64,000 nt of DNA from Methylomonas sp. ZR1 (GCF_013141865.1 NZ_RCST01000001.1:1860001-1924000); one strand, 5' to 3'; positions 1 through 8,016 are shown, counted from the stretch's first letter. Numbers and translations are program-made. Notes: generated by a model from the letters alone, not told the origin.

Positions 1-1
1 C

Positions 2-232
2 GAGAGCAAACTGCTGGTGCTAGGCGCTGCGATGGTTTTGCTTGGTCTGGCCGGGCGTTTGGGAGCCTTGATCGTGATCGTCTCCTTGGGTTGGCATTAT
101 CCGCACGATAGCAACCCAGTTGTGTCTTATGGTTTGATCTTCGCTGCCAGCTGGATTTTGCTGCTGGGCACCGGCCGTTATAGTCTGTGGCGATGCGGCG
201 ACGAATGGCTTCAACGCTACGACGGGGCCTGA
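2..232 (+). CDS. C-terminal part of a small integral membrane protein (5' truncated)
   Basis: The reading frame is open from the first bases of the window, so the true start lies upstream. About 76 residues remain, with two or three hydrophobic stretches (around residues 5-25 and 40-55) separated by a short loop, ending in a charged tail (CGDEWLQRYDGA). The pattern fits a DoxX-like or other small four-helix membrane protein, but no diagnostic motif is visible and I do not assign a family. The stop overlaps the next start as TGATG, so the two genes are probably translationally coupled and co-transcribed. Confidence 0.55.
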   Translation, partial: ESKLLVLGAAMVLLGLAGRLGALIVIVSLGWHYPHDSNPVVSYGLIFAASWILLLGTGRYSLWRCGDEWLQRYDGA

Positions 233-1215
233 TGAACTGGTTTAAAGCGCATCCGGTTTTATTGTGGTTGCCGGCATTGCTGCTGGCCGGAGAGGTATTC
301 AGTCAATTGCCTCTTGCCGCTATCACCTTGACTATTCGCACACTTTCTTTCAACCAATGGCTAGGCTGGATAATGCTGAATCTGCTTATTATCTTAATGG
401 CGGCCCAGCGTTGGTGGGTGCTGAGTGATTTGCTGAAATTGCCGGTCGGCGTTGGTCAGTTATTGCTGATTCGCCAAGCCGGCCAAGCCGTCAGTTTCAT
501 CACGCCCGGCCCGCAGTTCGGCGGCGAGCCTTTGCAGATTTTCTGGTTGTACAAGCGCTGCCATTTGCCGCTGCACGGGGCGTTGCTGAGTTTGGGCCTG
601 GATAGGTTTTACGAGTTGTGGATCAACTTCAGCATCCTGGTCTTGGCGGTGCTGCTGCTGTTGATTTCGCAGGCCGGCGCTGCCGCCAACTGGCGAGAAA
701 TCCTGCTGAGTCTGACCGCTATCTTGCTGACCTTGTCCCTATTTGGCTGGTTTATTTTAAAGCAGCCGGAACGGATATTGGCTTGGCTAAAGCGCCTGGC
801 CCGGCGTTGGCAGCATCATCCGCGCCTACAAAACATCGAAACACATTGGCAGCGTTTGGGTAGCGACTTAAAGGCTGCTGTCGCGGCAGGTAAGCCTGCG
901 TTATGCAAAGCCTTTCTATTATCTCTGTGTGGCTGGGCTGGTTTGCTATTGGAGTTATGGCTGCTGCTCGGCGTATTCGATTTTACCCTGGATTTGTCGG
1001 CGTTTCTGGTGGTGTTGGTGGCGATGCGCATGTCATTTTTGTTACCGCTGCCGGGCGGCGTTGGATCGTTGGAAGCAGCGCTGTTTTGGGCGTTTCACTA
1101 TTTGAGTTGGCCCGTCGAGGCAGCCATTGGCTTGATTGCGTTAATGCGTCTGCGCGACGCGATTATGCTCATCGGCGGTCTGGGTTGTTTGCGCGCGTTA
1201 CAGGCAAGACGGTAG
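232..1215 (+). CDS. Lysylphosphatidylglycerol synthase TM-region / UPF0104 family membrane protein
   Basis: A polytopic inner-membrane protein of about 327 residues with some seven to eight predicted helices. The segment TPGPQFGGEPLQ near residue 85 and the PLPGGVGSLEAALFW segment near residue 275 match the two conserved glycine-rich loops of the LPG_synthase_TM (PF03706) family, which includes MprF flippase domains and hopanoid-associated HpnL-type proteins. The soluble aminoacyl-transferase domain of MprF is absent, so lipid flipping or transport is more likely than lysyl transfer. I chose the ATG that overlaps the preceding stop (TGATG). A GTG at 187 and ATGs at 193 and 205 are in frame but would overlap the upstream gene further. 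The substrate cannot be read from sequence. Confidence 0.75.
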   Translation: MNWFKAHPVLLWLPALLLAGEVFSQLPLAAITLTIRTLSFNQWLGWIMLNLLIILMAAQRWWVLSDLLKLPVGVGQLLLIRQAGQAVSFITPGPQFGGEPLQIFWLYKRCHLPLHGALLSLGLDRFYELWINFSILVLAVLLLLISQAGAAANWREILLSLTAILLTLSLFGWFILKQPERILAWLKRLARRWQHHPRLQNIETHWQRLGSDLKAAVAAGKPALCKAFLLSLCGWAGLLLELWLLLGVFDFTLDLSAFLVVLVAMRMSFLLPLPGGVGSLEAALFWAFHYLSWPVEAAIGLIALMRLRDAIMLIGGLGCLRALQARR

Positions 1216-1401
1216 CACAAGTGCTTGTCTGAAGGCAGGGTATCAGCAAACCCTGTCTGTATCGCAACAGCTGGCGGGCATTAACTCTGTTCAACAACGG
1301 AATTTCCTGGCAATTAAATACGGCACGATTACTGCTGTTTTGGGAGCGGGAACCTTCCTCAAGGCATCCGTTTTGATAACCCATAACCAGAGAGAAAATG
1401 C

Positions 1402-2091
1402 ATGAAAAAAACTAGCTTTGTTGCCGGCCTGCTCGTTCTGAGCGCCAACACTGCCTTCGCTCAACAAGCCCCCGGCGACGCCCCCAAACCGCCGCTAGGC
1501 TTTTTCGTTACCAGTGTTGGCTCCGGCAAAGGCGCGGATTTGGGCGGCTTGGCGGGCGCGGATGCACATTGCCAAAAACTGGCGAGTGACGTCGGTGCTG
1601 GCAACCGTACCTGGCGCGCCTATTTGAGCACCCAGGCCACGGCCGACCAACCCGCCGTCAACGCTCGCGACCGGATCGGCAACGGCCCCTGGGCCAATGC
1701 TAACGGCGCGATCGTTGCCAACGATGTTGCCCATCTGCATGGCGATACCGTGGAGTTAGGTCAATTGGGCAACAACGTGCATCGCACCACCAACCTCACC
1801 GAAAAAGGCGCGCAAATCAATGGCGTCGGCGCTACCCCTAACCAGCACGACCTGATTACCGGCTCCAAACCGGATGGCCGCGCCTACACCGATGCCGCCG
1901 ACCACACCTGTAAAAACTACACCAGTAGCGGCGAAGGCAGCGTTCGCGTCGGCCACTCAGACCGCACCAACCGCGGCGCCACCGGCGGCAATGTCTCCTG
2001 GAACTCCACTCACGACAGCAAGGGCTGCAGCCAGGAAAACCTGGTCAGCACCGGCGGCGCGGGTTATTTTTATTGCTTTGCGGCGGATTAA
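1402..2091 (+). CDS. Secreted lectin-like (endostatin-fold-like) protein
   Basis: 229 residues starting with a clear Sec signal peptide (MKKTSFVAGLLVLSANTAFA, cleavage after AFA at about residue 20), so the product is periplasmic or exported. The mature part begins with FFVTSVGSGKGADLGGLAGA and has spaced cysteines (about residues 58, 171, 213 and 225). That opening motif recurs in small secreted bacterial proteins commonly labelled lectin, which are thought to adopt a C-type-lectin/endostatin-like fold; this assignment is from memory of the family. A purine-rich ribosome site (AGAGAG) precedes the ATG. It stands alone, and a REP-like hairpin lies just downstream. Ligand unknown. Confidence 0.55.
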   Translation: MKKTSFVAGLLVLSANTAFAQQAPGDAPKPPLGFFVTSVGSGKGADLGGLAGADAHCQKLASDVGAGNRTWRAYLSTQATADQPAVNARDRIGNGPWANANGAIVANDVAHLHGDTVELGQLGNNVHRTTNLTEKGAQINGVGATPNQHDLITGSKPDGRAYTDAADHTCKNYTSSGEGSVRVGHSDRTNRGATGGNVSWNSTHDSKGCSQENLVSTGGAGYFYCFAAD

Positions 2092-2104
2092 GTTGGTTTG
2101 AGAG

Positions 2105-2131
2105 GGTGGGCTGACGAAAGGAAGCCCATCC
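2105..2131. repeat. REP-like imperfect palindrome after the lectin-like gene
   Basis: The arms GGTGGGCT and AGCCCATCC are nearly complementary around a GACGAAAGGA loop, 13 bases after the lectin-like stop codon. The arms resemble, but do not equal, the GATGGGT/ACCCATC palindromes flanking the nearby transposase gene. It may act as a terminator for the upstream gene or be a diverged REP copy. Confidence 0.35.
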
Positions 2132-2209
2132 GTGGCGAGTGATGCGATTCACTTCGTTCTGTCTTCATGTTGAGTTTCGCATTTCTCCACCCTGCCCTGA
2201 TAAGTCAAA

Positions 2210-2869
2210 TTAATGAGTTAGTACCCAAAAAATGTTTCTTATAATCACCCATGAAAACAACACAAAACCTATTGCATAAAAAGCAGTGCAGATATATCTG
2301 AAATAACGGTATTCTATATTCAAATAGTCGTATAACGACCAGAACTGATCTTCCTCTGCCTTAGGGTTTTGATTTTTGCTACTGTCATTAAATCCAATAC
2401 GCCGCTTTAAATCTTCGTAATCTTTAGAGCTTTCTAACTCCTTAGCACGAATATTATTTAGATGAAGCTTATATTTTTCTGTCATATACCTAGATAGATG
2501 ATGTATGTTTCTCCTTGATCCAGTGTACTCGCCATAATCTTTGAAATCTTTTATTAACTCGGGAGCTAAAACTAGAAAAATAACATTACCGATAACAAAG
2601 CATAATGACGAATAAAAGAACACCTCCCAGGAGAATGGTAGCTCTATCACAAATTCGTACACACTACCGTCGATAGTTATTTTTATGGATTCATTTATTT
2701 TCGACAATAACTTTGCCACAAGTGGAACAACAAATAACCATACGTACGTTGAACTTATTATCTTGCTGTTTTGTATAGCGCGAAGTTTATCCCAATTCGT
2801 GAACTTCTTAGCCCACAAGGACATTTCTTGAATTTGGCTACTATATTTTTGAATATTTATATTTGTCAT
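2210..2869 (-). CDS. Hypothetical membrane protein in an AT-rich patch
   Basis: 219 residues with no family I recognise. Hydrophobic segments at about residues 40-55, 80-105 and 190-215 suggest an inner-membrane protein with three or so helices. The middle (about residues 110-185) is charged and lysine-rich and is probably cytoplasmic. Codon use is strikingly AT-rich (many AAA, ATT, TTA codons) compared with neighbours, which points to horizontal acquisition. It sits beside a REP-associated transposase gene with equally deviant composition. The ATG has only a weak upstream purine stretch (GGAAAG). Possible roles such as membrane effector or defence accessory are unsupported. Confidence 0.6.
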   Translation of the reverse strand: MTNINIQKYSSQIQEMSLWAKKFTNWDKLRAIQNSKIISSTYVWLFVVPLVAKLLSKINESIKITIDGSVYEFVIELPFSWEVFFYSSLCFVIGNVIFLVLAPELIKDFKDYGEYTGSRRNIHHLSRYMTEKYKLHLNNIRAKELESSKDYEDLKRRIGFNDSSKNQNPKAEEDQFWSLYDYLNIEYRYFRYICTAFYAIGFVLFSWVIIRNIFWVLTH

Positions 2870-2893
2870 TGTCTTTCCAATTTTCTTTTAGCG

Positions 2894-2925
2894 GTAGGAT
2901 GGGTAGAGCGCCAGCGAAACCCATC
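2894..2925 (-). repeat. REP palindrome downstream of the transposase gene
   Basis: The unit reads GTAGGATGGGTAGAGCG on the plus strand and continues to AAACCCATC, with complementary GATGGGT/ACCCATC arms. It is the inverted counterpart of the copy at 3505-3535, so two REP units in opposite orientation bracket the transposase gene, as expected for a RAYT/REP locus. Confidence 0.7.
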
Positions 2926-2947
2926 AGGTAAAAATTCATAAATATTC

Positions 2948-3478
2948 TTATTCCAAATTTAAATCATTTTCCAATCCCATTACTCCGCCCCAATCAACCG
3001 GAATAATCCCTCGCTTAACATACTGATGAAACGATGAATAAGGCCAATCCGCGACAGTTGTGACGTGACCATGTTTTACTGGATTGAAATGAATGTAATC
3101 CACATGTCTGGCAAAGTCGTTATCATCCTTTATTCGGTGCTCCCAAAATCGTCTTTGCCAGATTCCTCTTTCATTTTTACGAATACGGCTATGGGAAATT
3201 TTCTCACCAATTTCAATATGCCTGGAAAATTCTGATTTGATTTGTCGCCAGCGCAAACTGAAATCATCTTCACCATCGGGTAATATCCAAATGGCGTGCA
3301 GATGTTCCGGCAACACTACAATCGCTTCCATTGTAAATGGATGTTTTTGTTTAACCATACGGAAGGATTCTCGCAAAATCTCAATATGATCCGTCAGTAG
3401 TGTTTGGCTTCTATCCGCCAGATTTACCGTAAAAAAGTAAGTGCCACCCTGGACACGATGGCGACGGTATTCAGTCAT
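2948..3478 (-). CDS. REP-associated tyrosine transposase (RAYT, Y1_Tnp family)
   Basis: 176 residues. The HUH motif is visible as EHLHAIW near residue 58-64, and the catalytic-tyrosine helix as VDYIHFNPVKHG near residue 127-138. Both are hallmarks of the Y1 (IS200-like) transposase superfamily, here the RAYT branch (TnpA_REP) that opens with the typical YRRHRVQGGTYFFTVNL segment. RAYTs nick and mobilise REP palindromes but usually exist as single domesticated copies. The gene appears intact and is flanked within about 30 bases on each side by inverted REP units. Composition is AT-richer than the surrounding chromosome. Confidence 0.9.
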   Translation of the reverse strand: MTEYRRHRVQGGTYFFTVNLADRSQTLLTDHIEILRESFRMVKQKHPFTMEAIVVLPEHLHAIWILPDGEDDFSLRWRQIKSEFSRHIEIGEKISHSRIRKNERGIWQRRFWEHRIKDDNDFARHVDYIHFNPVKHGHVTTVADWPYSSFHQYVKRGIIPVDWGGVMGLENDLNLE

Positions 3479-3504
3479 TTTTTTCAGCGTAAGTTGAAGT
3501 TAGC

Positions 3505-3535
3505 GATGGGTTTCGCTTCGCTCTACCCATCCTAC
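3505..3535 (+). repeat. REP palindrome upstream of the transposase gene
   Basis: Plus-strand unit GATGGGTTTCGCTTCGCTCT followed by ACCCATCCTAC. The arms GATGGGT (3505-3511) and ACCCATC (3525-3531) form a perfect 7-bp stem. It matches the reverse complement of the copy at 2894-2925 with few changes, and lies 26 bases before the RAYT start codon. Confidence 0.7.
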
Positions 3536-3749
3536 GAAGCCCATTGAGTTTAGCCCTAGCTTAGTCCTGTGAGCCATCCCGCCAAATTGTTTACCATACA
3601 CCCGAGCAACAGTATCAGTATCTCCAGCAACAATTTTTCTCTAATCCGGTGTAATAAGGCCAGGCTTGGCAAGACTTATAAACATGGCATAAATAGTGAT
3701 ACGACATTATCGGCATCACGCCTGTTTAATTCTTGAGAGTGAGTGATCT

Positions 3750-3947
3750 ATGTTTCGCACCGAACGATTTTTGTCCGTGGTTAATCCTAACACTGGGCTG
3801 CCCGCCTGGTATTTTTTGACTCGGGAAGGCCGTAAAGGGCCGTTTTCCTCTAAAATCAATGCTCAGGTGGCGCTGCACCACTACATCGATAGTTGTGCCC
3901 GACAGGGACTCGCCAGCCGGCGCACGCGGTTGTTGGCCAATGGCTGA
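3750..3947 (+). CDS. Small DUF6316-like conserved protein
   Basis: A 65-residue soluble protein with the string WYFLTREGRKGPF around residues 20-32, a pattern I associate with the short gammaproteobacterial DUF6316 family (function unknown). The rest is a basic, probably helical tail rich in Ala and Arg. The ATG follows a purine-rich GAGAGTGAG stretch. Its stop lies four bases from the stop of the convergent glycosyltransferase gene, leaving no room for a separate terminator. Small size lowers certainty, but codon use and the recognised motif support a real gene. Confidence 0.6.
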   Translation: MFRTERFLSVVNPNTGLPAWYFLTREGRKGPFSSKINAQVALHHYIDSCARQGLASRRTRLLANG

Positions 3948-3951
3948 GCGT

Positions 3952-5052
3952 TTATCCGCTTTGCCAAGTCGTGACTTGACCGGATAAAAAAGCGCGGATT
4001 TTGGCGCAACTTGCCTCCCATCCGGGATGGCCGGCGTAGGCTTGCAAGGCGTTGGCGCCCAATCGAGCCAGCAGCCGCCGATCATGATGCAAGGTCTTTA
4101 ACAAATTGCCTAAGGCGGCATGATCTTCGGGTTCGATCAAATAGCCGTTTTCACCTTCGCGAATAATCTCCCAAGCCGCCCCCGCCGTGGTGCCGATCAC
4201 CGGCAAGCCGAATTGCTGGGCTTCGACATAGACAATGCCGTAACTTTCGTAAGCGGACGGCATGACTAATAAATGATGTTGCCGGTATAAATCGGCCAAG
4301 GCTTCATCTTGCACGGAGCCGAGCAAGGACACGTTTCGCGTCAATCCGGCATCTTGAATCAGGGTTTTAATCTGCGCGACATAGCCCGGCTCCATATCCA
4401 TTCGCCCGGCCACGCTGAGCTGATAGTCCTGTGCAGGCAGTTGGCTAAGGGCTTTGAGCAACACATGCAAACCCTTGCGGCGGATGACGTTGCCCACCAG
4501 CAATATCCTCAGCGGTCCTGGCTCCAGCGCGCGGTTTAACACGGCTGTGTGATCGATGTTTACGCCCGCAAAATTATCGCCGGCCGGCACCGCAATACAG
4601 TGCGGAGGTAATTCGCCGGCCAGTAGCTGTCGGATTTGGCTTAGCGTGGTCCGGCTGTTGGCGATGATGCCGTCCACAGCTTGCAAATAACGGCGCTCGA
4701 TAAGCCGGTACAGCCAGCGGCTATACCAAGGTGCTTGGTCGATGCTGGCTAGCAGATGCACCAGGGCAATTAGCGGGATGTCGAGTTGTTTACTGATGCG
4801 CCGATTCAAATAAAACACGGCCGGATGCGCCATGGCGTCTTGAATCAGAATATCCGGCTTGGCTGCGGCGATTTTCTCCAGCAAATCGCCGGTAATATTT
4901 TCCGCCAACAGCCGCCAATAATTACGCGGTGGCAAGCTGATGATGTTGACCTGATCACCTTGGCTTTGCAGGTAAGATACCAACTTGCGGTTATACAAAT
5001 AACCGCCGCTGACGCTATTCATGTCGCCAACGACCAGCAAGCCAATGTGCAT
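3952..5052 (-). CDS. Family 4 (GT-B) glycosyltransferase
   Basis: About 366 residues. The N-terminal acceptor domain opens with MHIGLLVVGDMNSVSGGYLYN, including the glycine-rich loop near residue 15. The C-terminal nucleotide-sugar domain shows ILLVGNVIRRKGLHVLL near residue 185, then VMPSAYESYGIVYVEAQQFG and PVIGTTAGAAWE, carrying the E-x7-E signature of GT4 enzymes. I chose the inner ATG at 5052 over an upstream one 17 codons earlier because homology-like sequence starts there and the upstream choice would overlap the preceding gene. It is the last gene of the GTP-cyclohydrolase/reductase/PTPS set and starts 13 bases after its neighbour, so it may glycosylate a pterin- or pyrimidine-derived product. 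Confidence 0.8.
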   Translation of the reverse strand: MHIGLLVVGDMNSVSGGYLYNRKLVSYLQSQGDQVNIISLPPRNYWRLLAENITGDLLEKIAAAKPDILIQDAMAHPAVFYLNRRISKQLDIPLIALVHLLASIDQAPWYSRWLYRLIERRYLQAVDGIIANSRTTLSQIRQLLAGELPPHCIAVPAGDNFAGVNIDHTAVLNRALEPGPLRILLVGNVIRRKGLHVLLKALSQLPAQDYQLSVAGRMDMEPGYVAQIKTLIQDAGLTRNVSLLGSVQDEALADLYRQHHLLVMPSAYESYGIVYVEAQQFGLPVIGTTAGAAWEIIREGENGYLIEPEDHAALGNLLKTLHHDRRLLARLGANALQAYAGHPGWEASCAKIRAFLSGQVTTWQSG

Positions 5053-5065
5053 GATGTTTGCCGGT

Positions 5066-5443
5066 TTAGAACGCCAAACGGTAAGCCGCCCAGCAGGTGG
5101 CATTTTCCCAGAGTTTTACCCGTAGCCTACCGGTGCCGGGCGGATTGACAGCCGCCGCGATTTTTTCGCAGATGATCCGGCTGAAGTGCTCGATGCTGGG
5201 ATTTAAACCGGCAAACTCCGGCTTGTCGTTGAGCATTTGGTCGCGGAAGTCGGCGACGATTTCATCCAAGGCGGCTTCGATGGCAACGATGTCCACCAGG
5301 TAGCCGTGCTGGTCCAGTTCCTCGCCATCGATACGCACTTCCGCGATGTAATGGTGGGCGTGGGGTTGGTTTTCGCTGCCCCAGTCGCCGCCGATTAAAT
5401 AATGGTTGGCGATAAAGTCTCGGCTGACGGCTACGCTGTACAT
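5066..5443 (-). CDS. 6-pyruvoyl-tetrahydropterin synthase / QueD-like protein lacking the usual catalytic cysteine
   Basis: 125 residues of the T-fold PTPS/QueD family. Likely zinc ligands are the histidine in FIANHYLIGG (residue 14) and the two in PHAHHY (about residues 28 and 30). A conserved Glu sits in LNPSIEHFS (about residue 85), and WENATCWAAYR closes the fold. In QueD/PTPS a catalytic cysteine lies a few residues before the HGH motif; here that stretch reads GSENQPHAHHY with no cysteine, so a queuosine-pathway role is doubtful. Its neighbours are a GTP cyclohydrolase II, a RibD-type reductase and a glycosyltransferase, which suggests a specialised GTP-derived pathway. A repeat-bearing gap of 185 bases separates it from the dehydrogenase upstream. 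Confidence 0.75.
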   Translation of the reverse strand: MYSVAVSRDFIANHYLIGGDWGSENQPHAHHYIAEVRIDGEELDQHGYLVDIVAIEAALDEIVADFRDQMLNDKPEFAGLNPSIEHFSRIICEKIAAAVNPPGTGRLRVKLWENATCWAAYRLAF

Positions 5444-5555
5444 GTTGGTTTTCCTTGGGTTTTGGTGGTTATTTTGTTACGGGCGGCCAATGCGAATGTA
5501 TTGTTCCTTCTCTGGTACTAACATGTCATTTAGGCGAAGGTTAGACTAGGGTTTA

Positions 5556-5596
5556 CCCCCCTCACCCCAGCCCTCTCCCGCGCGGAGAGGGGGCTA
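5556..5596. repeat. Palindromic intergenic repeat (CCCTCTCC...GGAGAGGG)
   Basis: The segment CCCCTCACCCCAGCCCTCTCC is followed by CGCGCGGAGAGGG. The inner arms CCCTCTCC (5571-5578) and GGAGAGGG (5584-5591) pair perfectly. This motif is a widespread dispersed intergenic repeat in many proteobacteria. It lies between the dehydrogenase and PTPS-like genes and may cause partial termination or mRNA processing there. Confidence 0.55.
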
Positions 5597-5628
5597 AATT
5601 CACGGCGATTGGCTAAAGCTATGGTCTA

Positions 5629-6669
5629 TTAATAAATAAAAACGGCTTGTAAGACTTGTTCCGGCGCTTGATCCAGCAGCTGGTAAATGTCTGCGGCTTG
5701 CTCGATGGGAATGCGATGGCTGATCAGCGCTTGCGGCTTCACTCGTCGAATCATCTGCCAAGCCTGCTGGAAACGCCGGGCTTTGTCCCAGCGCCCGGTC
5801 AATTCCGGCGCAATGCTGCTGACTTGGCTGCTGATGAATTTGATTCGATTGCGATGGGCCACCCCGCCCAGTTGCACGGAGGCGGATTTGCTGCCGTACC
5901 AACTGCCGATCACGATACGTCCGGAATAGCTGCATAACTCGATAGCCAAATTCAATGCCGCCGGCGAACCACTGACTTCAAAGATCAAATCGCAGCCGGA
6001 ATGTGGGGTTGCCGACAAATCGACCGGCAAGCGCAAAGCGTCTTTCAATTTCGCTATGTGGCTTTCTGACTTTGGATCGAAAGCTTGCTGCACCCCCAGC
6101 CACTCAGCGTAATTGCGGCGTTTGCCGATTTCATCCAAAGCCAGCAATTGCGCCAAGGGAAAACGGGCCAGTACGCTGGATAGCAATAAGCCGACGATGC
6201 CTTGCCCTAATACAACCACCCGTTCGCCTAAAGCCGGATTGCCGTCCAATACCAGATTGACTGCAGTTTCCATGTTAGCTAAAAACACCGCCGCCTCCGG
6301 TTCGACATCATCCGGCAAGGCGATCAGTTGATCTGGTGTAGCGATAAAATGACTGGCATGCGGCTGAAACGAAAACACGCGCTTATTTAACCAAGCCGCA
6401 TCGACGCCATCGCCGATTTGTTCGACGCGGCCGACACAGGCGTAACCATATTGCAAGGGATAAGCGGCTTGCTGCTGCAAAGCCGTCAATGAAGCATCCA
6501 GTGTAATATCTGTCGGCAATTGTCCCCGATAAACCAGCATCTCGGTGCCGGCGCTGATCGCGGAGCAAAGACTCTTTACCAGCATTTGCCCAAACTCTAG
6601 CGGCGGCAAACGCTGTTCACGGATTTCGACGTGACCAGGATGGGTAAACCAGAGCTGACGAGCTTTCAC
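5629..6669 (-). CDS. Zinc-type medium-chain alcohol dehydrogenase-like protein
   Basis: About 346 residues of the MDR superfamily. The N-terminal GroES-like domain contains LCSAISAGTEMLVYRGQLP, and the Rossmann domain carries VVLGQGIVGLLLSSVLARF near residue 160. The catalytic-zinc Cys/His pattern of classical ADHs is not obvious, so it may be a reductase or a non-zinc MDR member. I placed the start at the GTG at 6669, which overlaps the upstream stop as GTGA; a longer in-frame start at 6705 would run into the reductase gene. The tight overlap shows translational coupling with the RibD-type reductase. Substrate unknown, probably an intermediate of the same GTP-derived pathway. Confidence 0.75.
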   Translation of the reverse strand: MKARQLWFTHPGHVEIREQRLPPLEFGQMLVKSLCSAISAGTEMLVYRGQLPTDITLDASLTALQQQAAYPLQYGYACVGRVEQIGDGVDAAWLNKRVFSFQPHASHFIATPDQLIALPDDVEPEAAVFLANMETAVNLVLDGNPALGERVVVLGQGIVGLLLSSVLARFPLAQLLALDEIGKRRNYAEWLGVQQAFDPKSESHIAKLKDALRLPVDLSATPHSGCDLIFEVSGSPAALNLAIELCSYSGRIVIGSWYGSKSASVQLGGVAHRNRIKFISSQVSSIAPELTGRWDKARRFQQAWQMIRRVKPQALISHRIPIEQAADIYQLLDQAPEQVLQAVFIY

Positions 6670-7382
6670 GCTAAAGCCGGCTCCCGATAATGCAGATTGC
6701 CCCACATGATCAAATCCTGTCCCAACATCTGCGAATGTAGCGGTCTAATTTGCGGCAGCTGGCTTTTGCAATCTAAATCAAGATTGCCAACGCCCTTGTA
6801 GCCACCGACCAAAGTCGGCGCAATGGTCAACACCAATGCATCGGCCAGTTGCGCTTTTAAAAACGCGGTTATTACCTGACTGCCGCCTTCCACCATCAGC
6901 GTTCGAATGCCTTTTTCCCAAAGCCGTTGCAGCGCTTCTGACAAATCGACACGGCCGTCGTCATCGCCTTCCAGCGTGATGATTTCGGCGTTGCCGTCGA
7001 ATTCGCTATCGTCTTTTAAGCGGGTCAACACCCAGCAGTTTTTATCGGCGCGTTGGCAGAGGCGGGCCGTGGGCGGCATCCGCAGCTGGCTATCCAGCAC
7101 GATGGGTTGCGGATTGTCGCCACGCCATTCGCGCACCGTTAATTGCGGGTCGTCGGTCAGCACCGTGCCGATACCGACCAGGATGCCGTCGTGCAGGCTG
7201 CGTAGTTGATGAGTCAGGCGCCGCGATTCGTTACCGCTCAAACCCAGGGTTTCGCCGGCGCGCGTAGTGATGCTGCCGTCCCAGCTTTGTGCATAACTCA
7301 GCGTGACAAACGGCCGTCTGGCTGAGTCGGAAAACGCTTGTTGGGCGGTCAGCCAGCGCTCAATCTGCTGGTTCACAATCAT
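6666..7382 (-). CDS. Stand-alone RibD C-terminal-type (DHFR-like) reductase
   Basis: 238 residues matching the reductase half of RibD: RRPFVTLSYAQSWDGSITTR near residue 22-41, ILVGIGTVLTDDPQLTVR near residue 90, and IRTLMVEGGSQVITAFL near residue 160. These are the nucleotide- and substrate-binding segments of 5-amino-6-(5-phosphoribosylamino)uracil reductases. The deaminase domain of bifunctional RibD is missing. It overlaps the GTP cyclohydrolase II gene by 23 bases and the dehydrogenase by four, so the three are one transcription unit. Its position away from ribE/ribH-type genes suggests a specialised role rather than housekeeping riboflavin synthesis. Confidence 0.85.
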   Translation of the reverse strand: MIVNQQIERWLTAQQAFSDSARRPFVTLSYAQSWDGSITTRAGETLGLSGNESRRLTHQLRSLHDGILVGIGTVLTDDPQLTVREWRGDNPQPIVLDSQLRMPPTARLCQRADKNCWVLTRLKDDSEFDGNAEIITLEGDDDGRVDLSEALQRLWEKGIRTLMVEGGSQVITAFLKAQLADALVLTIAPTLVGGYKGVGNLDLDCKSQLPQIRPLHSQMLGQDLIMWGNLHYREPALA

Positions 7383-8016
7383 GCGCGGTTCTCACGCTTA
7401 CCCAGGTCGCGGCAGGTTTGATTTTTAATAAGTGGTCCATGCGCCGGACTTTGGTCAGCAAATAGCCTTCGTTGTCCGCATTAACCGTGGCTTCCAGCGG
7501 AAAACGGGCGTTGATCCGGATGCCTTCATTTTCCAAAGCTTGAATCTTTAACGGGTTGTTGGTCATCAGGCGTATCGATTTGACGCCTAGTTCTTCCAGG
7601 ATACGGGCCGCCAACGAATAATCTCTCTCGTCGGCACCGTGGCCCAACAACAGATTGGCATCCACCGTGTCGTAGCCCTGGTCTTGCAGGTTGTAGGCGC
7701 GCATTTTTTGCAACAGGCCGATGCCGCGTCCTTCCTGACGCAGATAAACCAAAACGCCGGCACCCTGGCCGGCGATCAATTGCAAGGAGCGGTCCAGTTG
7801 TTCGCCGCAGTCGCAACGTCTGGAACCCAGTACATCGCCGGTAAAACATTCGGAGTGGATGCGCACCAAGACATTGTCGGCATCGCTGACGCTACCCATC
7901 ACAAACGCCAGATGTTCTTTGTTATCCAGGGTGTTGCTGTAATAGCAGAGTTGAAAGTCGCCATACGCCGTGGGAATTCGGGTGCTGGCGAGTCGGGAAA
8001 CGGTAGATTTGGACAT
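7360..8016 (-). CDS. ribA: GTP cyclohydrolase II
   Basis: About 218 residues covering a complete RibA catalytic domain. The zinc-binding motif CFTGDVLGSRRCDCGEQ has the three required cysteines (near residues 57-72), followed by YLRQEGRGIGLL and the catalytic DxxxAN-type segment GYDTVDANLLLGHGADERDY. LMTNNPLKI near residue 160 is also typical. The enzyme opens GTP to 2,5-diamino-6-ribosylamino-4-pyrimidinone phosphate. The DHBP synthase domain of fused RibBA is absent. I chose the ATG at 8016; a TTG 30 bases upstream is possible but less likely. It is the first gene of the five-gene set, so the pathway probably starts from GTP. Confidence 0.9.
   Translation of the reverse strand: MSKSTVSRLASTRIPTAYGDFQLCYYSNTLDNKEHLAFVMGSVSDADNVLVRIHSECFTGDVLGSRRCDCGEQLDRSLQLIAGQGAGVLVYLRQEGRGIGLLQKMRAYNLQDQGYDTVDANLLLGHGADERDYSLAARILEELGVKSIRLMTNNPLKIQALENEGIRINARFPLEATVNADNEGYLLTKVRRMDHLLKIKPAATWVSVRTAHDCEPAD

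Noticed and set aside
1234..1257. Hairpin GGCAGGG/CCCTGTC after the UPF0104 gene as a terminator
   Set aside because: Only seven pairs including a wobble and no T-run; too weak to list as a feature.
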